Numbered from the stretch's first letter, positions 7,648 through 16,318 are shown. The stretch: DNA of 59,362 bases from Ralstonia sp. UBA689 (GCF_002298975.1 NZ_DBMV01000026.1:1-59362); one strand, 5' to 3'. Made by a program: numbers and translations. Notes: generated by a model from the sequence alone, not told the origin.

Positions 7648-9115
7648 GGTCCACTCCGAACAGTGTGCGCAGATACGGATTGAGCATCTTGCCTTCCGGG
7701 TCGAGCTGGCCACGCAAGGCAAGGAAATCGCTCCAACGCGGATACAGCGCCGCAAGCTGTTCAGGGCCGACATCGTGCAGCTTGCCCCAGTGCGGGCGGC
7801 CCTCGTACTTGCGATAGATCGGGCCGATTTCCGACAACAGGTAGTCGTAGGGCTCGCCCTGGGCGGCATGCACGGCGATCGAGCAACTGTCGCGTTGGTG
7901 GAATGGGCTCAGCCAGGCGTCATCGGCCTTCACGAAACGGAATTCGAGGGGGAAGTACACGTCGTCGCGCTTCTCCAGCGCGGCGATCACCTCGCGCACG
8001 CAATCGATGCCGACATTGCGCGGCACGTGGCATTCGGTTTCATTGAAGCGGGTCGGGCGCTGCGTCGACAGGAGTTTCCACGAGCGGTTCTTGGCTTCCT
8101 CGGTCTGGTCGGCATCGATGAAGCGTTGTGCAGTCCAGCGCCGCAGCTTTGGGAAGTGGCCGAGCCAGTCACGCAGGCGCCGCAGGTCGCGCAGCATGGC
8201 CTCGTCGGCGGGCTGCGGCGTCAGCACGTCGTCACCTTCATAGACGTCGTGCACGATGCCGGCGGCATAGCCGGTGAACGGCAGGTAGTAGAACTCGAAG
8301 TTGCGATGCTGCTCGGCCAGCGCAGGCGCTTCTTCCAGCATCGCCTCGACCGGTTTGAGGAACACGCGCCGATGCAGGTTGTAGGCGGGCACCGTGCGCA
8401 GCGTGATCTGCGTGACCACACCCAGCGCGCCCAGCGACACGCGCGCGGCGGCCAGCAGGTCGGGGTTGTCGCGCTCGCTGCAGTCGAGCACGTTGCCATC
8501 GGGCGTCATCAGCCGCAGGCCGATCACATCCGCATGCAGCGCCGGCAGGTTCTGCCCGGTGCCGTGCGTGCCAGTGGCGATGGCCCCAGCGAACGACTGC
8601 ACGTCGATGTCGGGCAGGTTGCGCATGGCCAGCCCTTGCGCGTCGAGCAAACGCGAGAGCAGTGCCAGGCGCGTGCCTGCCTGCAGCGTGACGGTGCCGG
8701 TGGCCTTGTCCGCCGACACGATGCCCGACATGCGGTCGAGGGACACCAGCGTCGTATCGGTTGGCACAAGCGCCGTGAAGGAATGCCCGGAGCCCACGCA
8801 ACGCACGCCGGGCGCCGTACCGCGCAACACCGTCGCCAGTTCGGTCTCATCTGCCGGTGTGGCGATGGCAGTCGGCCGGCACGTGTGGATGCCGGACCAG
8901 TTCTGCCAGGCTTGGCGGCCTGCATCTGCGGCGGGGGCGGCCGGCGGTGCGGTATCGGTCGGGGCGTTTGCCGGTGCGGCGACGCTCTCCACCGCCTGCG
9001 CAATCGAGCCGCGTCCTGCCAGCGCCAGGGCGGCGATGGCGCCCGCCCCGGCTTTGAGCGCGGCGCGCCGCTGTTGCCTCGACACCGGAGGCACTTCTTC
9101 AGTCAGTTGAGGCAT
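7640..9115 (-). CDS. Tat-exported FAD-linked oxidase (sugar-lactone/alditol oxidase family)
   Basis: This 491-residue VAO-type flavoprotein has an FAD_binding_4 domain with GSGHSF (the His can bind FAD covalently in this family) and GAIATGTHGTG, then an ALO-type C-terminal domain with HWGK and LNPYLRTLFG. A twin-arginine signal (QQRRAALKAGAG) sends it to the periplasm. It overlaps the cytochrome c gene by 17 bases and the PLP-enzyme gene by 8, so translation is coupled. The neighbouring monohaem cytochrome is the obvious electron acceptor in place of oxygen. From context it resembles P. aeruginosa SphC, the periplasmic oxidase needed for growth with sphingosine, rather than a true arabinonolactone oxidase. 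Confidence 0.85.
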   Translation of the reverse strand: MPQLTEEVPPVSRQQRRAALKAGAGAIAALALAGRGSIAQAVESVAAPANAPTDTAPPAAPAADAGRQAWQNWSGIHTCRPTAIATPADETELATVLRGTAPGVRCVGSGHSFTALVPTDTTLVSLDRMSGIVSADKATGTVTLQAGTRLALLSRLLDAQGLAMRNLPDIDVQSFAGAIATGTHGTGQNLPALHADVIGLRLMTPDGNVLDCSERDNPDLLAAARVSLGALGVVTQITLRTVPAYNLHRRVFLKPVEAMLEEAPALAEQHRNFEFYYLPFTGYAAGIVHDVYEGDDVLTPQPADEAMLRDLRRLRDWLGHFPKLRRWTAQRFIDADQTEEAKNRSWKLLSTQRPTRFNETECHVPRNVGIDCVREVIAALEKRDDVYFPLEFRFVKADDAWLSPFHQRDSCSIAVHAAQGEPYDYLLSEIGPIYRKYEGRPHWGKLHDVGPEQLAALYPRWSDFLALRGQLDPEGKMLNPYLRTLFGVDHG

Positions 9116-9482
9116 GAGCGTGGTCCTTGCCGTAAATCATGAAACCGATGAGCGCCCGCAGATCGGCCTGCGTGCAGTCGCTGCACAGCCCTTTGGCGGG
9201 CATGGCGTTGAAACCCTCTGTGGCGTGCCGCACCAGCGTGTCCATGCCCTGCGCCAGGCGTGGCTGCCACTGTGTCGTCGATCCGGTGAGAGGCGCGCCG
9301 CTGCCGGCCGCCGCATGGCACGCCATGCACGAGCGTTCGTATTGCGCGGCGAGCGCGGCGCTGGCGGGCCGCAGCGTCTCCGCGCGCTGCAGCGAGGCCG
9401 CATCCGGCGTGGGCGGCGCACTGCTGCCGCAACCCGCCAGGGCAAGCGCGGCAATCCAGAGAGAAAGCGTGTGTCGTGTCAT
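9099..9482 (-). CDS. monohaem cytochrome c, c5-like lipoprotein
   Basis: This is a 127-residue class I cytochrome. The lipobox LALAGC is followed by a single CMACH haem site, the distal Met region FNAMPAKG, and a CSDC pair as in cytochromes c5. The start at 9482 overlaps the porin stop by one base (TGATG), and the gene overlaps the following oxidase gene. It is likely the periplasmic electron acceptor for that oxidase. The position matches the cytochrome gene of P. aeruginosa sphBCD, though one-to-one orthology was not checked. Confidence 0.88.
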   Translation of the reverse strand: MTRHTLSLWIAALALAGCGSSAPPTPDAASLQRAETLRPASAALAAQYERSCMACHAAAGSGAPLTGSTTQWQPRLAQGMDTLVRHATEGFNAMPAKGLCSDCTQADLRALIGFMIYGKDHAHASTD

Positions 9483-10672
9483 CAGAACGTATGCCGCATG
9501 CCGATCATGGTGCCGATCTGCGAACTCGCGATCGTGGGGCTCTGCGCATTCAGCCCGACGAGTTGCGCGCCGACCAGGCCGCCCTTGTAATGCGCGTAGT
9601 CGACCTCGGCGTAAAGCATCGTGCGTTTGGAGAGGAAGTAGCCGGCCACCAGTTGGTATTGGTTGGCCGAGCCATCGAAGTCCTGCGTGTAGCCCGACTG
9701 GCGCGTGAACCACGCATTGGCCGCCACCGTCACGGCCGGCGAGATGCGATAGCTCACGCCGCCGAAGGTCATGCGCCGCTTGCTGAAACCGCCGGGCAGC
9801 GTCGGGTCGACCGTCTGATCGGCGGAGATGATGCCCAGCCCCGCCAGGTCGGTCGGGCTGAACGGCCCGGCAGCGAACGAGGTAAAGCTGTTGCTGCGCC
9901 GGTTCTCGATATACCCGGCGTTGATGGTCAGGCCACCGAACGCCAGTTGCCCGCCGGCGGTGTAGACGTTGAAGGTGGCGTTGGTGAAATCGTCCTTGGT
10001 ACGCAGGAACGATGCGCCCAACTTGGCCGGCCCCGCCTCCGGTATGTACGCCACCGATGCCCCGAACTGGCTGCCCTGGCTGGCCGCACCGGCCCGTTCA
10101 CCCAGCGCGTACTGCGCCAGCACCACCACGTCGCCCAACTGCGCGCCGTAGTGGACCATGTTGTTGGTCTTGCTGCCCGCCATCATGGTGTGCTCGGGCT
10201 TGAAGAGGTTGGCGTACTGATCCTGATCGCCGCCGGCCCACAGGTTGGAGCCGTAGACCAGGGTGACGCCCTCCATCACCACGTTGTACTGGCGGCCCAG
10301 CGTGAGTTGCCCGAGCGACGACGATTCCACGCCCACATACGCAATCTGGAAGAACTCCGCAGCGCCCTTGGGCCATGTCCGGCCGCTGGACGGATCAAAG
10401 TGGCTCTCCAACTGGAACAGCCCTTTGAGGCCACTGCCGATCTGCTCCTGGCCCTTGATGCCCCAGTAGCTCTCGGTCATGCCGCCGCCCTTGGTCATGC
10501 CGAGCTTGGAGCCGGTGGCGATGGGCGTGCCGTCGTCACCATACGTCACGCCATGCGTCTCATAACGGATGCCTGCATCCACCAGCCCGTACAACTGCAC
10601 CGAACTCTGCGCCCAGGCGCTGCCCGCAACCAGCGGCAGCGCCATGCAGGCAATCTGCGTCGTCCTCTTCAC
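9482..10672 (-). CDS. Gram-negative porin, OmpC-like, GTG start
   Basis: This is a 396-residue outer-membrane trimeric porin of the Burkholderiales type. A signal peptide ending SAWA precedes QSSVQLYGLVDAG, and the protein ends in the aromatic residue of GMRHTF needed for barrel assembly. A GTG start at 10672 is preferred because AGAGGAG lies directly upstream and it gives a compact signal peptide; longer in-frame starts add a charged stretch. As first gene of the ceramidase-oxidase operon it probably admits the substrate or its product, a role like that of SphA in P. aeruginosa. Confidence 0.88.
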   Translation of the reverse strand: MKRTTQIACMALPLVAGSAWAQSSVQLYGLVDAGIRYETHGVTYGDDGTPIATGSKLGMTKGGGMTESYWGIKGQEQIGSGLKGLFQLESHFDPSSGRTWPKGAAEFFQIAYVGVESSSLGQLTLGRQYNVVMEGVTLVYGSNLWAGGDQDQYANLFKPEHTMMAGSKTNNMVHYGAQLGDVVVLAQYALGERAGAASQGSQFGASVAYIPEAGPAKLGASFLRTKDDFTNATFNVYTAGGQLAFGGLTINAGYIENRRSNSFTSFAAGPFSPTDLAGLGIISADQTVDPTLPGGFSKRRMTFGGVSYRISPAVTVAANAWFTRQSGYTQDFDGSANQYQLVAGYFLSKRTMLYAEVDYAHYKGGLVGAQLVGLNAQSPTIASSQIGTMIGMRHTF

Positions 10673-10771
10673 GGTGGTCTTCTCCTCTGTGGAAATAACG
10701 TTGTTTTTTTTAGTAACGCAATTCTGTTCAGAAAACGACGTTCTTGAATCAGGGATCACCCTGAGATGCAT

Positions 10772-10784
10772 GTGTTTCAAACAC
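10772..10784. promoter_or_regulatory. candidate TetR operator between porin and tetR
   Basis: GTGTTT-C-AAACAC is a perfect 13-base dyad about 100 bases upstream of the porin start and 80 upstream of the TetR start. A half-site TTCAAACAC recurs at 10856-10864, touching the tetR ATG. Position and repetition suit an autoregulatory TetR site. No binding evidence exists. Confidence 0.5.
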
Positions 10785-10864
10785 GGCGGATCGCCCTTGT
10801 CCGGCCTGCGGGCGCAATCGGCAGGTTAAAATCGGCCCACGATTGGGAGACAGGCTTCAAACAC

Positions 10865-11554
10865 ATGGCCAGCAGCAGCAACCTGCACGAGCGCAAGCAG
10901 CGCGAGCTCGACCAGCGGCGCCGGGACATCCTCAAAGTGGTGCGCAAGCTCGTGCTGCGCGGTGGCGCGCGTGAACTGACGATGCGCAAGGTGGCGGAAG
11001 AAGCGGGGTTCTCGACCACCGTGGTCTACGCCCTGTTTGGAGACAAAGCCACGCTGATCGCCCAGGCCATGGACGAAGACCTGCTCAAGCTCAACAAGCT
11101 CATGCAGCAGGCGGCGGCCGAGGGCGACAACGCGCTTGAACGCGTGCGCCGGGTGGCCCGCGCCTACGTCGGCTACGGCCTCAAGCACCCTGTGCAATAC
11201 GCGCTGGTGTTCATGGAGCAGCGCCCGGCCGCTCCGGTCGAGACTTCAACGCTCGAATACGGCAACCCAGACAAAGACCCGTATTGCTTCGTCTACGGCA
11301 TGGCCACCGAGCTGGCCACCGAAGGCTTTATCCACGCCGACGAAGACGGCCTGCACCTCATCACGCAACTGCTGTGGGAAGGCTTGCACGGCATGACCTC
11401 GCTGCGCATCGCCACGGGCGACGATCCGTGGATTCCGCGCATCGACGCGGGCCCACATCTGGAATTGATGATCGACGTGCTGTTGCTGGGCCTGCTGCAG
11501 CGATTTCCGGGGCCGCAAACGGAGGCGGGCGTGAAGGCGATCTCTGCAAGCTGA
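10865..11554 (+). CDS. TetR/AcrR-family regulator with WHG-type C-terminal domain
   Basis: This is a 229-residue repressor. The N-terminal helix-turn-helix lies near residues 35-60 (LTMRKVAEEAGFSTTVVYAL). The C-terminal ligand domain contains LWEGLHGMTSL, matching the TetR_C WHG type. The ATG at 10865 is chosen because the upstream extension has no homologous character. It faces the porin operon across 192 bases and is the natural regulator of that operon; the ligand would be expected to be a pathway compound. In P. aeruginosa the equivalent genes are controlled by an AraC-type protein (SphR), so the regulator class differs here. Confidence 0.88.
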   Translation: MASSSNLHERKQRELDQRRRDILKVVRKLVLRGGARELTMRKVAEEAGFSTTVVYALFGDKATLIAQAMDEDLLKLNKLMQQAAAEGDNALERVRRVARAYVGYGLKHPVQYALVFMEQRPAAPVETSTLEYGNPDKDPYCFVYGMATELATEGFIHADEDGLHLITQLLWEGLHGMTSLRIATGDDPWIPRIDAGPHLELMIDVLLLGLLQRFPGPQTEAGVKAISAS

Positions 11555-11571
11555 ACCTTGCAGGCAACAAA

Positions 11572-11598
11572 AAAGGCGTGCCGCAGTGGCACGCCTTT
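11572..11598. terminator. bidirectional terminator between tetR and ompW
   Basis: AAAGGCGTGCC (11572-11582) and GGCACGCCTTT (11588-11598) form an 11-bp stem with a 5-base loop, flanked by A-rich sequence on the left and T-rich on the right. It serves converging tetR and ompW. Confidence 0.88.
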
Positions 11599-11616
11599 CT
11601 GTTTGGCCGAACCGGC

Positions 11617-12336
11617 TTAGAAGCGGTAGCCGACGCTCAGGAAGGTCACGACCGGATTGATCTTGATCTTCGCTTCGCTCACGACGTGAACACCCGTAGC
11701 CGTCGTGGAATCGATTGTCGCGGTCGTCTTGAGCGGCAGGTAAGACACCGACAAGCCGACAAACCAGTCCTTGGTGATGGCGTAGGTCGCGCCGATGTTC
11801 AGCACCGGGTTGAGCGAGCTGTCAGTCGACACGTCGCTGGTGCTGCCCGGCCCAGCCAGCTTCGTCTGGAAGGCGCTGTTCGTGATCTTCGCGTTGGAGA
11901 ACCAGGTGTAGTTCAGGCCCGCACCAACGTACGGACGGAACTTGCTGTCTGCATCCAGAAAGTACCACTTGGCCAGCACGGCCGGGCTCCATTGCTTGGC
12001 CGAACCGATCTCACCGTAGCCCGAGAGCAAGCCCGTGCCTTCGATCTTGTGGCGCGGCGGGATGCCGCCCACCAGTTCCACGGCAAAGTTGTCGGTGAAG
12101 AAATGCGTGAAGGCGAGGCCGAGGGTATCGGCATCCTTGATCTTGGCGCCGGTACCCGACTGCGATTGGTTGACGGGCATACCGCCGACGCTCTTGACCA
12201 GCAGCGGGTCGCTCGAGCTGTTCGGCATGACGCGGAACCAGCCGGCGCTGACGATGTTGCTGCCGGCAGCCTGTGCGTGCGCGGCGGTGGCGAGGATCAT
12301 CCCGGCGGCGGCCGCCAGTGCTTTTTTATAGGCCAT
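11617..12336 (-). CDS. ompW: OmpW-family outer-membrane protein
   Basis: This 239-residue protein has a signal peptide ending AHA, a glycine- and aromatic-rich eight-strand barrel (AKWYFLDADSKFRPYVGAGL is characteristic) and a C-terminal Phe (SVGYRF). OmpW proteins form narrow hydrophobic channels in the outer membrane. The start at 12336 is preferred over one 19 codons upstream because it begins a normal signal peptide and has AGGAG about 11 bases upstream. It is monocistronic, with a terminator at 11572-11598. Confidence 0.9.
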   Translation of the reverse strand: MAYKKALAAAAGMILATAAHAQAAGSNIVSAGWFRVMPNSSSDPLLVKSVGGMPVNQSQSGTGAKIKDADTLGLAFTHFFTDNFAVELVGGIPPRHKIEGTGLLSGYGEIGSAKQWSPAVLAKWYFLDADSKFRPYVGAGLNYTWFSNAKITNSAFQTKLAGPGSTSDVSTDSSLNPVLNIGATYAITKDWFVGLSVSYLPLKTTATIDSTTATGVHVVSEAKIKINPVVTFLSVGYRF

Positions 12337-12528
12337 CTCTATCTGTGCTCCTGTGAGAAACGCCCCCGGCGCAAACGATACCGGTGCGTTCAAAGTCTCC
12401 TCCCAGGCGGAGGGACGGCCATTATCCCGTGTGATTGCCTTGGCTAGAACCCTTTTTCTAGAGGTTTCCTGTTATAAGCACCATGAAAAACTGGCTTCCA
12501 ACGGGCTTTCTCGCCGGGTGCCGGTTTT

Positions 12529-13530
12529 TTAAACAGACTGGTCCCGTGAAAGCGCCAGCACGCACGCCGCCAGATCCCACAAGGCGCTGCCGACACTCTT
12601 GAACACCACGGGCAAGACCGGCACCGCCTTCATAAGCGCATCCGGCGTCGCATCCACGCACTGTTGTAGCGGCCGCACACGCGACCACGGCACACCGGCC
12701 TGCAGCAGATCGCCGGCCTCAACCTCCAGATCGACCAGGGTGTCGGCATAGAGGCGGTCGGCGGCTGCAGCCTGCACGCACAGGCGCGGGGGCAACTCGG
12801 CCATGTCGGGCCGGAACGCCCCAACCGCCGCAATGAAGTGCTGCGGCCTCCAGGCATAGCCGGCAGGGTGGCCCGGCTCGGCCAGATCAGGCAGCACCGG
12901 CAGCGCCGACGGCGTGGCGGTAACAACCAGCGGTGTCTGGGGCAGCACCGTGCGGGCGGCCTCCGCCACGCCAGCCGCATCTCCTCCGGCCAGCGCGGTG
13001 GCGTCCAGCCCAAGCTTGCGCGCATGCGCGGCGAGCGCCTCCGCACTGCCGGCCGTGCGCGCAATGATGGTCACGCGCCGCGTGCCGAGTCCGAAGCGGA
13101 AAGCCTCCAGATGCGCCTTCGCCTGCGCCCCGGCACCGATCAGCAACAGATCGCCCGACGGCTCCGGCGCCAGCAGGCGCGCGGCCAGCAACGACACGGC
13201 CGCCGTGCGGTGCGCGGTGACGGTGGGGCCATCGAGCAGCAGGCGCCGCACGCCGGTGGCAGCATCCATCACCACCACCTCGCCATGGATAGCCGGCAGG
13301 CCGCGCGCCGGGTTGTGCGGATGCACGGTGATCATCTTGGTGATGGCGATGTCGGCATTGGCCGCCGGCATCAGCAACAGGCTGCCCGGGCCGGGCACCG
13401 GCATCACCAGCCGCGCGGGTGCCTGGGCCCGGCCGGCGCGCGCATCGCGCAGCACCTGGGCGATAGCATCGGCCAGCGCGGCGTACGGCAGTCGGGCCGC
13501 CGTCGCGGCGGCGTCGAGGGTCTGCAACAT
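12529..13530 (-). CDS. ornithine cyclodeaminase/mu-crystallin family reductase
   Basis: This 333-residue protein has the family Rossmann fold with GAGAQAKAHLEA near the middle and the N-terminal dimer domain containing ITKMITVHPHNP. Family members include ornithine cyclodeaminase, alanine dehydrogenase and delta-1-pyrroline-2-carboxylate reductase; the last is the usual assignment for this proteobacterial branch, but substrate residues were not compared. AGGAG precedes the start. It lies 35 bases after the lysoplasmalogenase gene on the same strand, so the two are probably co-transcribed. Confidence 0.78.
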   Translation of the reverse strand: MLQTLDAAATAARLPYAALADAIAQVLRDARAGRAQAPARLVMPVPGPGSLLLMPAANADIAITKMITVHPHNPARGLPAIHGEVVVMDAATGVRRLLLDGPTVTAHRTAAVSLLAARLLAPEPSGDLLLIGAGAQAKAHLEAFRFGLGTRRVTIIARTAGSAEALAAHARKLGLDATALAGGDAAGVAEAARTVLPQTPLVVTATPSALPVLPDLAEPGHPAGYAWRPQHFIAAVGAFRPDMAELPPRLCVQAAAADRLYADTLVDLEVEAGDLLQAGVPWSRVRPLQQCVDATPDALMKAVPVLPVVFKSVGSALWDLAACVLALSRDQSV

Positions 13531-13565
13531 CGGGGCTCCTGCGGCAGAAGACAACGAAGACGGGC

Positions 13566-14336
13566 TTACGCCGGAACGACCCGGCGCGGCGGTAGCGGCG
13601 CGCGGCGCGTAAGCAACCCGGCGCTGATGAGAAGCTGGGCGGCGGCGTAGCTCCACCAGATCGCCAGTTCATGGTCGGTGAACGGGAAGACGAAGACACC
13701 GATGCCGATCATCGCGTCAGACACGGCAAAGGCGATGGCCCCCCAGGCGGTCAGGGGCCCCGGCAAGCGGGCCAGCAAGGCCGCGCACACCATCGACGAC
13801 AGCACGATCATGTAAACGATGACCGGCCCCGTCATCTCACCCAGGCCTGGCCAATACCAGACCAGCATGCCGATGGCCACGCCGATCATGACCCCCACCC
13901 CGATCAGCCGGATGGGCGACGATGCTCCGCGCAACCCCACCAGCACGCGCAGGTAGCAGAGATGGGCCAGCAGGAAACAGCCCAGGCCCGCGATGAACGA
14001 GAACTTCCAGGCCGGCAACGCGAGCCATAGATCACCCAGCGCGGAGAACAGCATGGCGCCGACCAGCCAGCGGCGCTCGCGCGGCACCTCGTGCAGTGTG
14101 GCGGCGCGTGCCAGCAGCATCGCCATCAGCATCTTCCACAGCGGCTGCGCGACGATGCGCCCGGCCAGCGGCGTGCCCGGCGGCACGTCCACGGCCACCA
14201 TGGTCAGCATGCCGCCGTAGGTGACGCCTGCCACCGCAGCGGCCACCCACCACGCGCGAACCCGTGCCGGCATGCCGTAGCCGCCCACACGATGAGCCGG
14301 CGCATGCGCCGGATGCGTGGTGTGTCCTTCAACCAT
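13566..14336 (-). CDS. lysoplasmalogenase (YhhN/TMEM86 family)
   Basis: This 256-residue integral membrane protein has about eight hydrophobic segments. It carries family-typical acidic and polar residues in ALGDLWLAL and in FAVSDAMIGIG, with FLLAHLCYL between them. YhhN/TMEM86 enzymes cleave the vinyl-ether bond of lysoplasmalogens. The start at 14336 follows GGGGGAAGG; the longer frame lacks support. It probably forms a transcript with the downstream cyclodeaminase homologue. Confidence 0.82.
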   Translation of the reverse strand: MVEGHTTHPAHAPAHRVGGYGMPARVRAWWVAAAVAGVTYGGMLTMVAVDVPPGTPLAGRIVAQPLWKMLMAMLLARAATLHEVPRERRWLVGAMLFSALGDLWLALPAWKFSFIAGLGCFLLAHLCYLRVLVGLRGASSPIRLIGVGVMIGVAIGMLVWYWPGLGEMTGPVIVYMIVLSSMVCAALLARLPGPLTAWGAIAFAVSDAMIGIGVFVFPFTDHELAIWWSYAAAQLLISAGLLTRRAPLPPRRVVPA

Positions 14337-14414
14337 CGTTGCCTTCCCCCTTCCAGTACGTGTGCAGCGTGACACGTCAGCCACCCAGGCGCAAGGCGCC
14401 CAACGCTCAAACGC

Positions 14415-14891
14415 CTACCCACCAAGGTGGGATAGCGGTAACGCGCCATCCCGCTTCAGCGCCGTCAGCACGATATTGGAACGCACGTTGTCCACACCCG
14501 GCACGCGCATGAGTTTGCGCATGACAAATTCGGACAGCGCCGGCAGGTCGGGCACCACGACGCGCAACATATAGTCGGCATCGCCGGCCACCGAGTAGCA
14601 CTCCTGCACCGCGTCGAGCAGCATGATCTCTTCGCGAAAGCGCTCGACGATGGCGTCGCCATGGTGGGCAAGCTTGACGCTGGCGAACACCGTCACGCCC
14701 AGCCCCAGCCCGGTCGGCGAGAGTACCACCCGATACCCTTCGATCACCCCCTCCGATTCCAGCCGGGCCAGGCGCCGCCCGACCTGGCTGGCCGACAGGT
14801 GCACCTGCTCCGAGAGCTGCTGATGGGTCGCGCGACCATCGCGCTGGAGCTCCGCCAACAGAGCCAGATCGAAGGTATCCAGGGAAATCAT
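14415..14891 (-). CDS. Lrp/AsnC-family regulator beside phhAB
   Basis: This is a 158-residue Lrp-type regulator. The N-terminal helix-turn-helix (LAELQRDGRATHQQLSEQVH, then SASQVGRRL) is followed by an amino-acid-binding RAM domain with YSVAGDADYMLRVVV. GCAGGAG stands before the start. It is divergent from phhA, and a dyad lies between them, so it likely regulates phenylalanine catabolism in response to an aromatic amino acid. Many gamma-proteobacteria use a TyrR-like protein (PhhR) for this instead. Confidence 0.9.
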   Translation of the reverse strand: MISLDTFDLALLAELQRDGRATHQQLSEQVHLSASQVGRRLARLESEGVIEGYRVVLSPTGLGLGVTVFASVKLAHHGDAIVERFREEIMLLDAVQECYSVAGDADYMLRVVVPDLPALSEFVMRKLMRVPGVDNVRSNIVLTALKRDGALPLSHLGG

Positions 14892-14920
14892 GCACATCTC
14901 CTGCGTTGATGCCGTTAATT

Positions 14921-14948
14921 TTGCACGAAACCAGCAAACAACGTGCAA
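14921..14948. promoter_or_regulatory. candidate Lrp-type operator dyad
   Basis: TTGCAC (14921-14926) and GTGCAA (14943-14948) form an inverted repeat with a 16-base centre, 30 bases upstream of the lrp-type start and about 80 upstream of phhA. The arrangement suits a dimer of an Lrp-family protein. Confidence 0.5.
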
Positions 14949-15029
14949 TGGGCGATGGTTTTGCGGCCAATCCGCGTGGCCTCGCCCCTACACTCGCCGC
15001 ATTCCGATTGCATCTCAACGAGACTTCGT

Positions 15030-15965
15030 ATGGCCATTGCAACCACGGCGGCGCCCTCCCCCGCACCGGCCGGCTTTACCGGCACCCTGACTGACAAACT
15101 GCGCGAACAATTTGCCGAAGGCCTGGACGGCCAGACGCTGCGCGCGGACTTCACAATGGAACAACCGGTGCACCGCTACACCGCCGCCGACCATGCCACC
15201 TGGCGCACGCTGTACGACCGCCAGGAAGCGCTGCTGCCGGGCCGCGTGTGCGATGAGTTTCTGCAAGGCCTGTCGACGCTGGGCATGAGCCGCGAGCGCG
15301 TGCCGTCGTTCGACCAGCTCAACGAAACATTGATGCGCGCCACTGGCTGGCAGATCGTTGCCGTGCCGGGCCTGGTACCGGACGAAGTGTTCTTCGATCA
15401 CCTGGCCAATCGCCGTTTCCCGGCAAGCTGGTGGATGCGCCGCCCGGACCAGCTCGACTACCTGCAGGAGCCGGACTGCTTTCACGACATCTTCGGCCAC
15501 GTTCCGCTGCTGATTAACCCGATCTTTGCCGACTACATGCAGGCCTACGGCCAGGGCGGCCTGAAGGCGGCGCGTCTGGGTGCGCTCGACATGCTGGCGC
15601 GCCTATATTGGTACACGGTGGAGTTCGGCCTGATCCGCACGCCGGCCGGTCTGCGCATCTACGGCGCGGGCATTGTGTCGAGCAAGAGCGAATCGGTGTA
15701 CGCCCTGGATTCGGCCAGCCCGAACCGCATCGGCTTTGATGTGCGCCGCATCATGCGCACGCGCTACCGCATCGACACCTTCCAGAAAACCTATTTCACG
15801 ATCGACAGCTTCGAGCAGTTGTTTGACGCCACGCGCCCGGACTTCACATCGCTTTACGAAGAACTCGCCGCGCTGCCGACCTTCGGCGCCGGCGATGTGA
15901 TGGATGGCGACACAGTGCTCAACGTGGGCAACCGCGAGGGTTGGGCGGACACGGCAGATATCTGA
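15030..15965 (+). CDS. phhA: phenylalanine 4-monooxygenase
   Basis: This 311-residue tetrahydrobiopterin-dependent non-haem iron enzyme converts phenylalanine to tyrosine. The two iron histidines lie in CFHDIFGHVPLL and the third ligand is the Glu of YWYTVEFGLI. It has the short bacterial form without the eukaryotic regulatory domain. The start at 15030 removes an Arg/Ser-rich leader with no homologous character; the ribosome site is weak. It is followed after 47 bases by phhB, which recycles its cofactor. Confidence 0.95.
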   Translation: MAIATTAAPSPAPAGFTGTLTDKLREQFAEGLDGQTLRADFTMEQPVHRYTAADHATWRTLYDRQEALLPGRVCDEFLQGLSTLGMSRERVPSFDQLNETLMRATGWQIVAVPGLVPDEVFFDHLANRRFPASWWMRRPDQLDYLQEPDCFHDIFGHVPLLINPIFADYMQAYGQGGLKAARLGALDMLARLYWYTVEFGLIRTPAGLRIYGAGIVSSKSESVYALDSASPNRIGFDVRRIMRTRYRIDTFQKTYFTIDSFEQLFDATRPDFTSLYEELAALPTFGAGDVMDGDTVLNVGNREGWADTADI

Positions 15966-16012
15966 GCGCTGGCTATACTGCGCCCATCGATCCAAGCTAT
16001 TCACGCGAAACC

Positions 16013-16318
16013 ATGATGCCGACCCTCAACGAAGACCAACGCAAGGCCCTGTTTGCCGAGTTGCCCGGCTGGCAGTTGCAGAGCGGCCGCGACGCCATCC
16101 ACAAAACCTTCACCTTTGCTGACTTCAACGCCGCGTTCGGCTTCATGACGCGTGTGGCGCTCAAGGCCGAGCAGATGAATCACCACCCGGAGTGGTTCAA
16201 CGTGTGGAATCGCGTGGACATCACGCTGTCCACGCACGATGCAAACGGCCTCACGCACCGTGACGCCGATCTCGCGCGCTTCATCGAGCAGGCCGCGAAG
16301 AGCACCGGCGCTAAATAA
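16013..16318 (+). CDS. phhB: pterin-4a-carbinolamine dehydratase
   Basis: This 101-residue protein of the PCD/DCoH fold regenerates the pterin cofactor of PhhA by dehydrating 4a-hydroxytetrahydrobiopterin. The active-site motif MNHHPEWFNVWNRVDITL is intact, with the two histidines and the later H of LTHRD. Two adjacent ATGs (16013, 16016) are possible starts. It forms an operon with phhA. Confidence 0.94.
   Translation: MMPTLNEDQRKALFAELPGWQLQSGRDAIHKTFTFADFNAAFGFMTRVALKAEQMNHHPEWFNVWNRVDITLSTHDANGLTHRDADLARFIEQAAKSTGAK

Noticed and set aside
4855..7683. Very long rightward open frame opposite the ceramidase and PLP-enzyme genes
   Set aside because: It is the antisense shadow of two well-supported genes in GC-rich DNA. 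The sequence is Arg/His-rich with no domains.
7646..10747. Rightward open frames opposite the oxidase, cytochrome and porin genes
   Set aside because: These are antisense shadows; the minus-strand products have clear domains, signal peptides and coupled starts.
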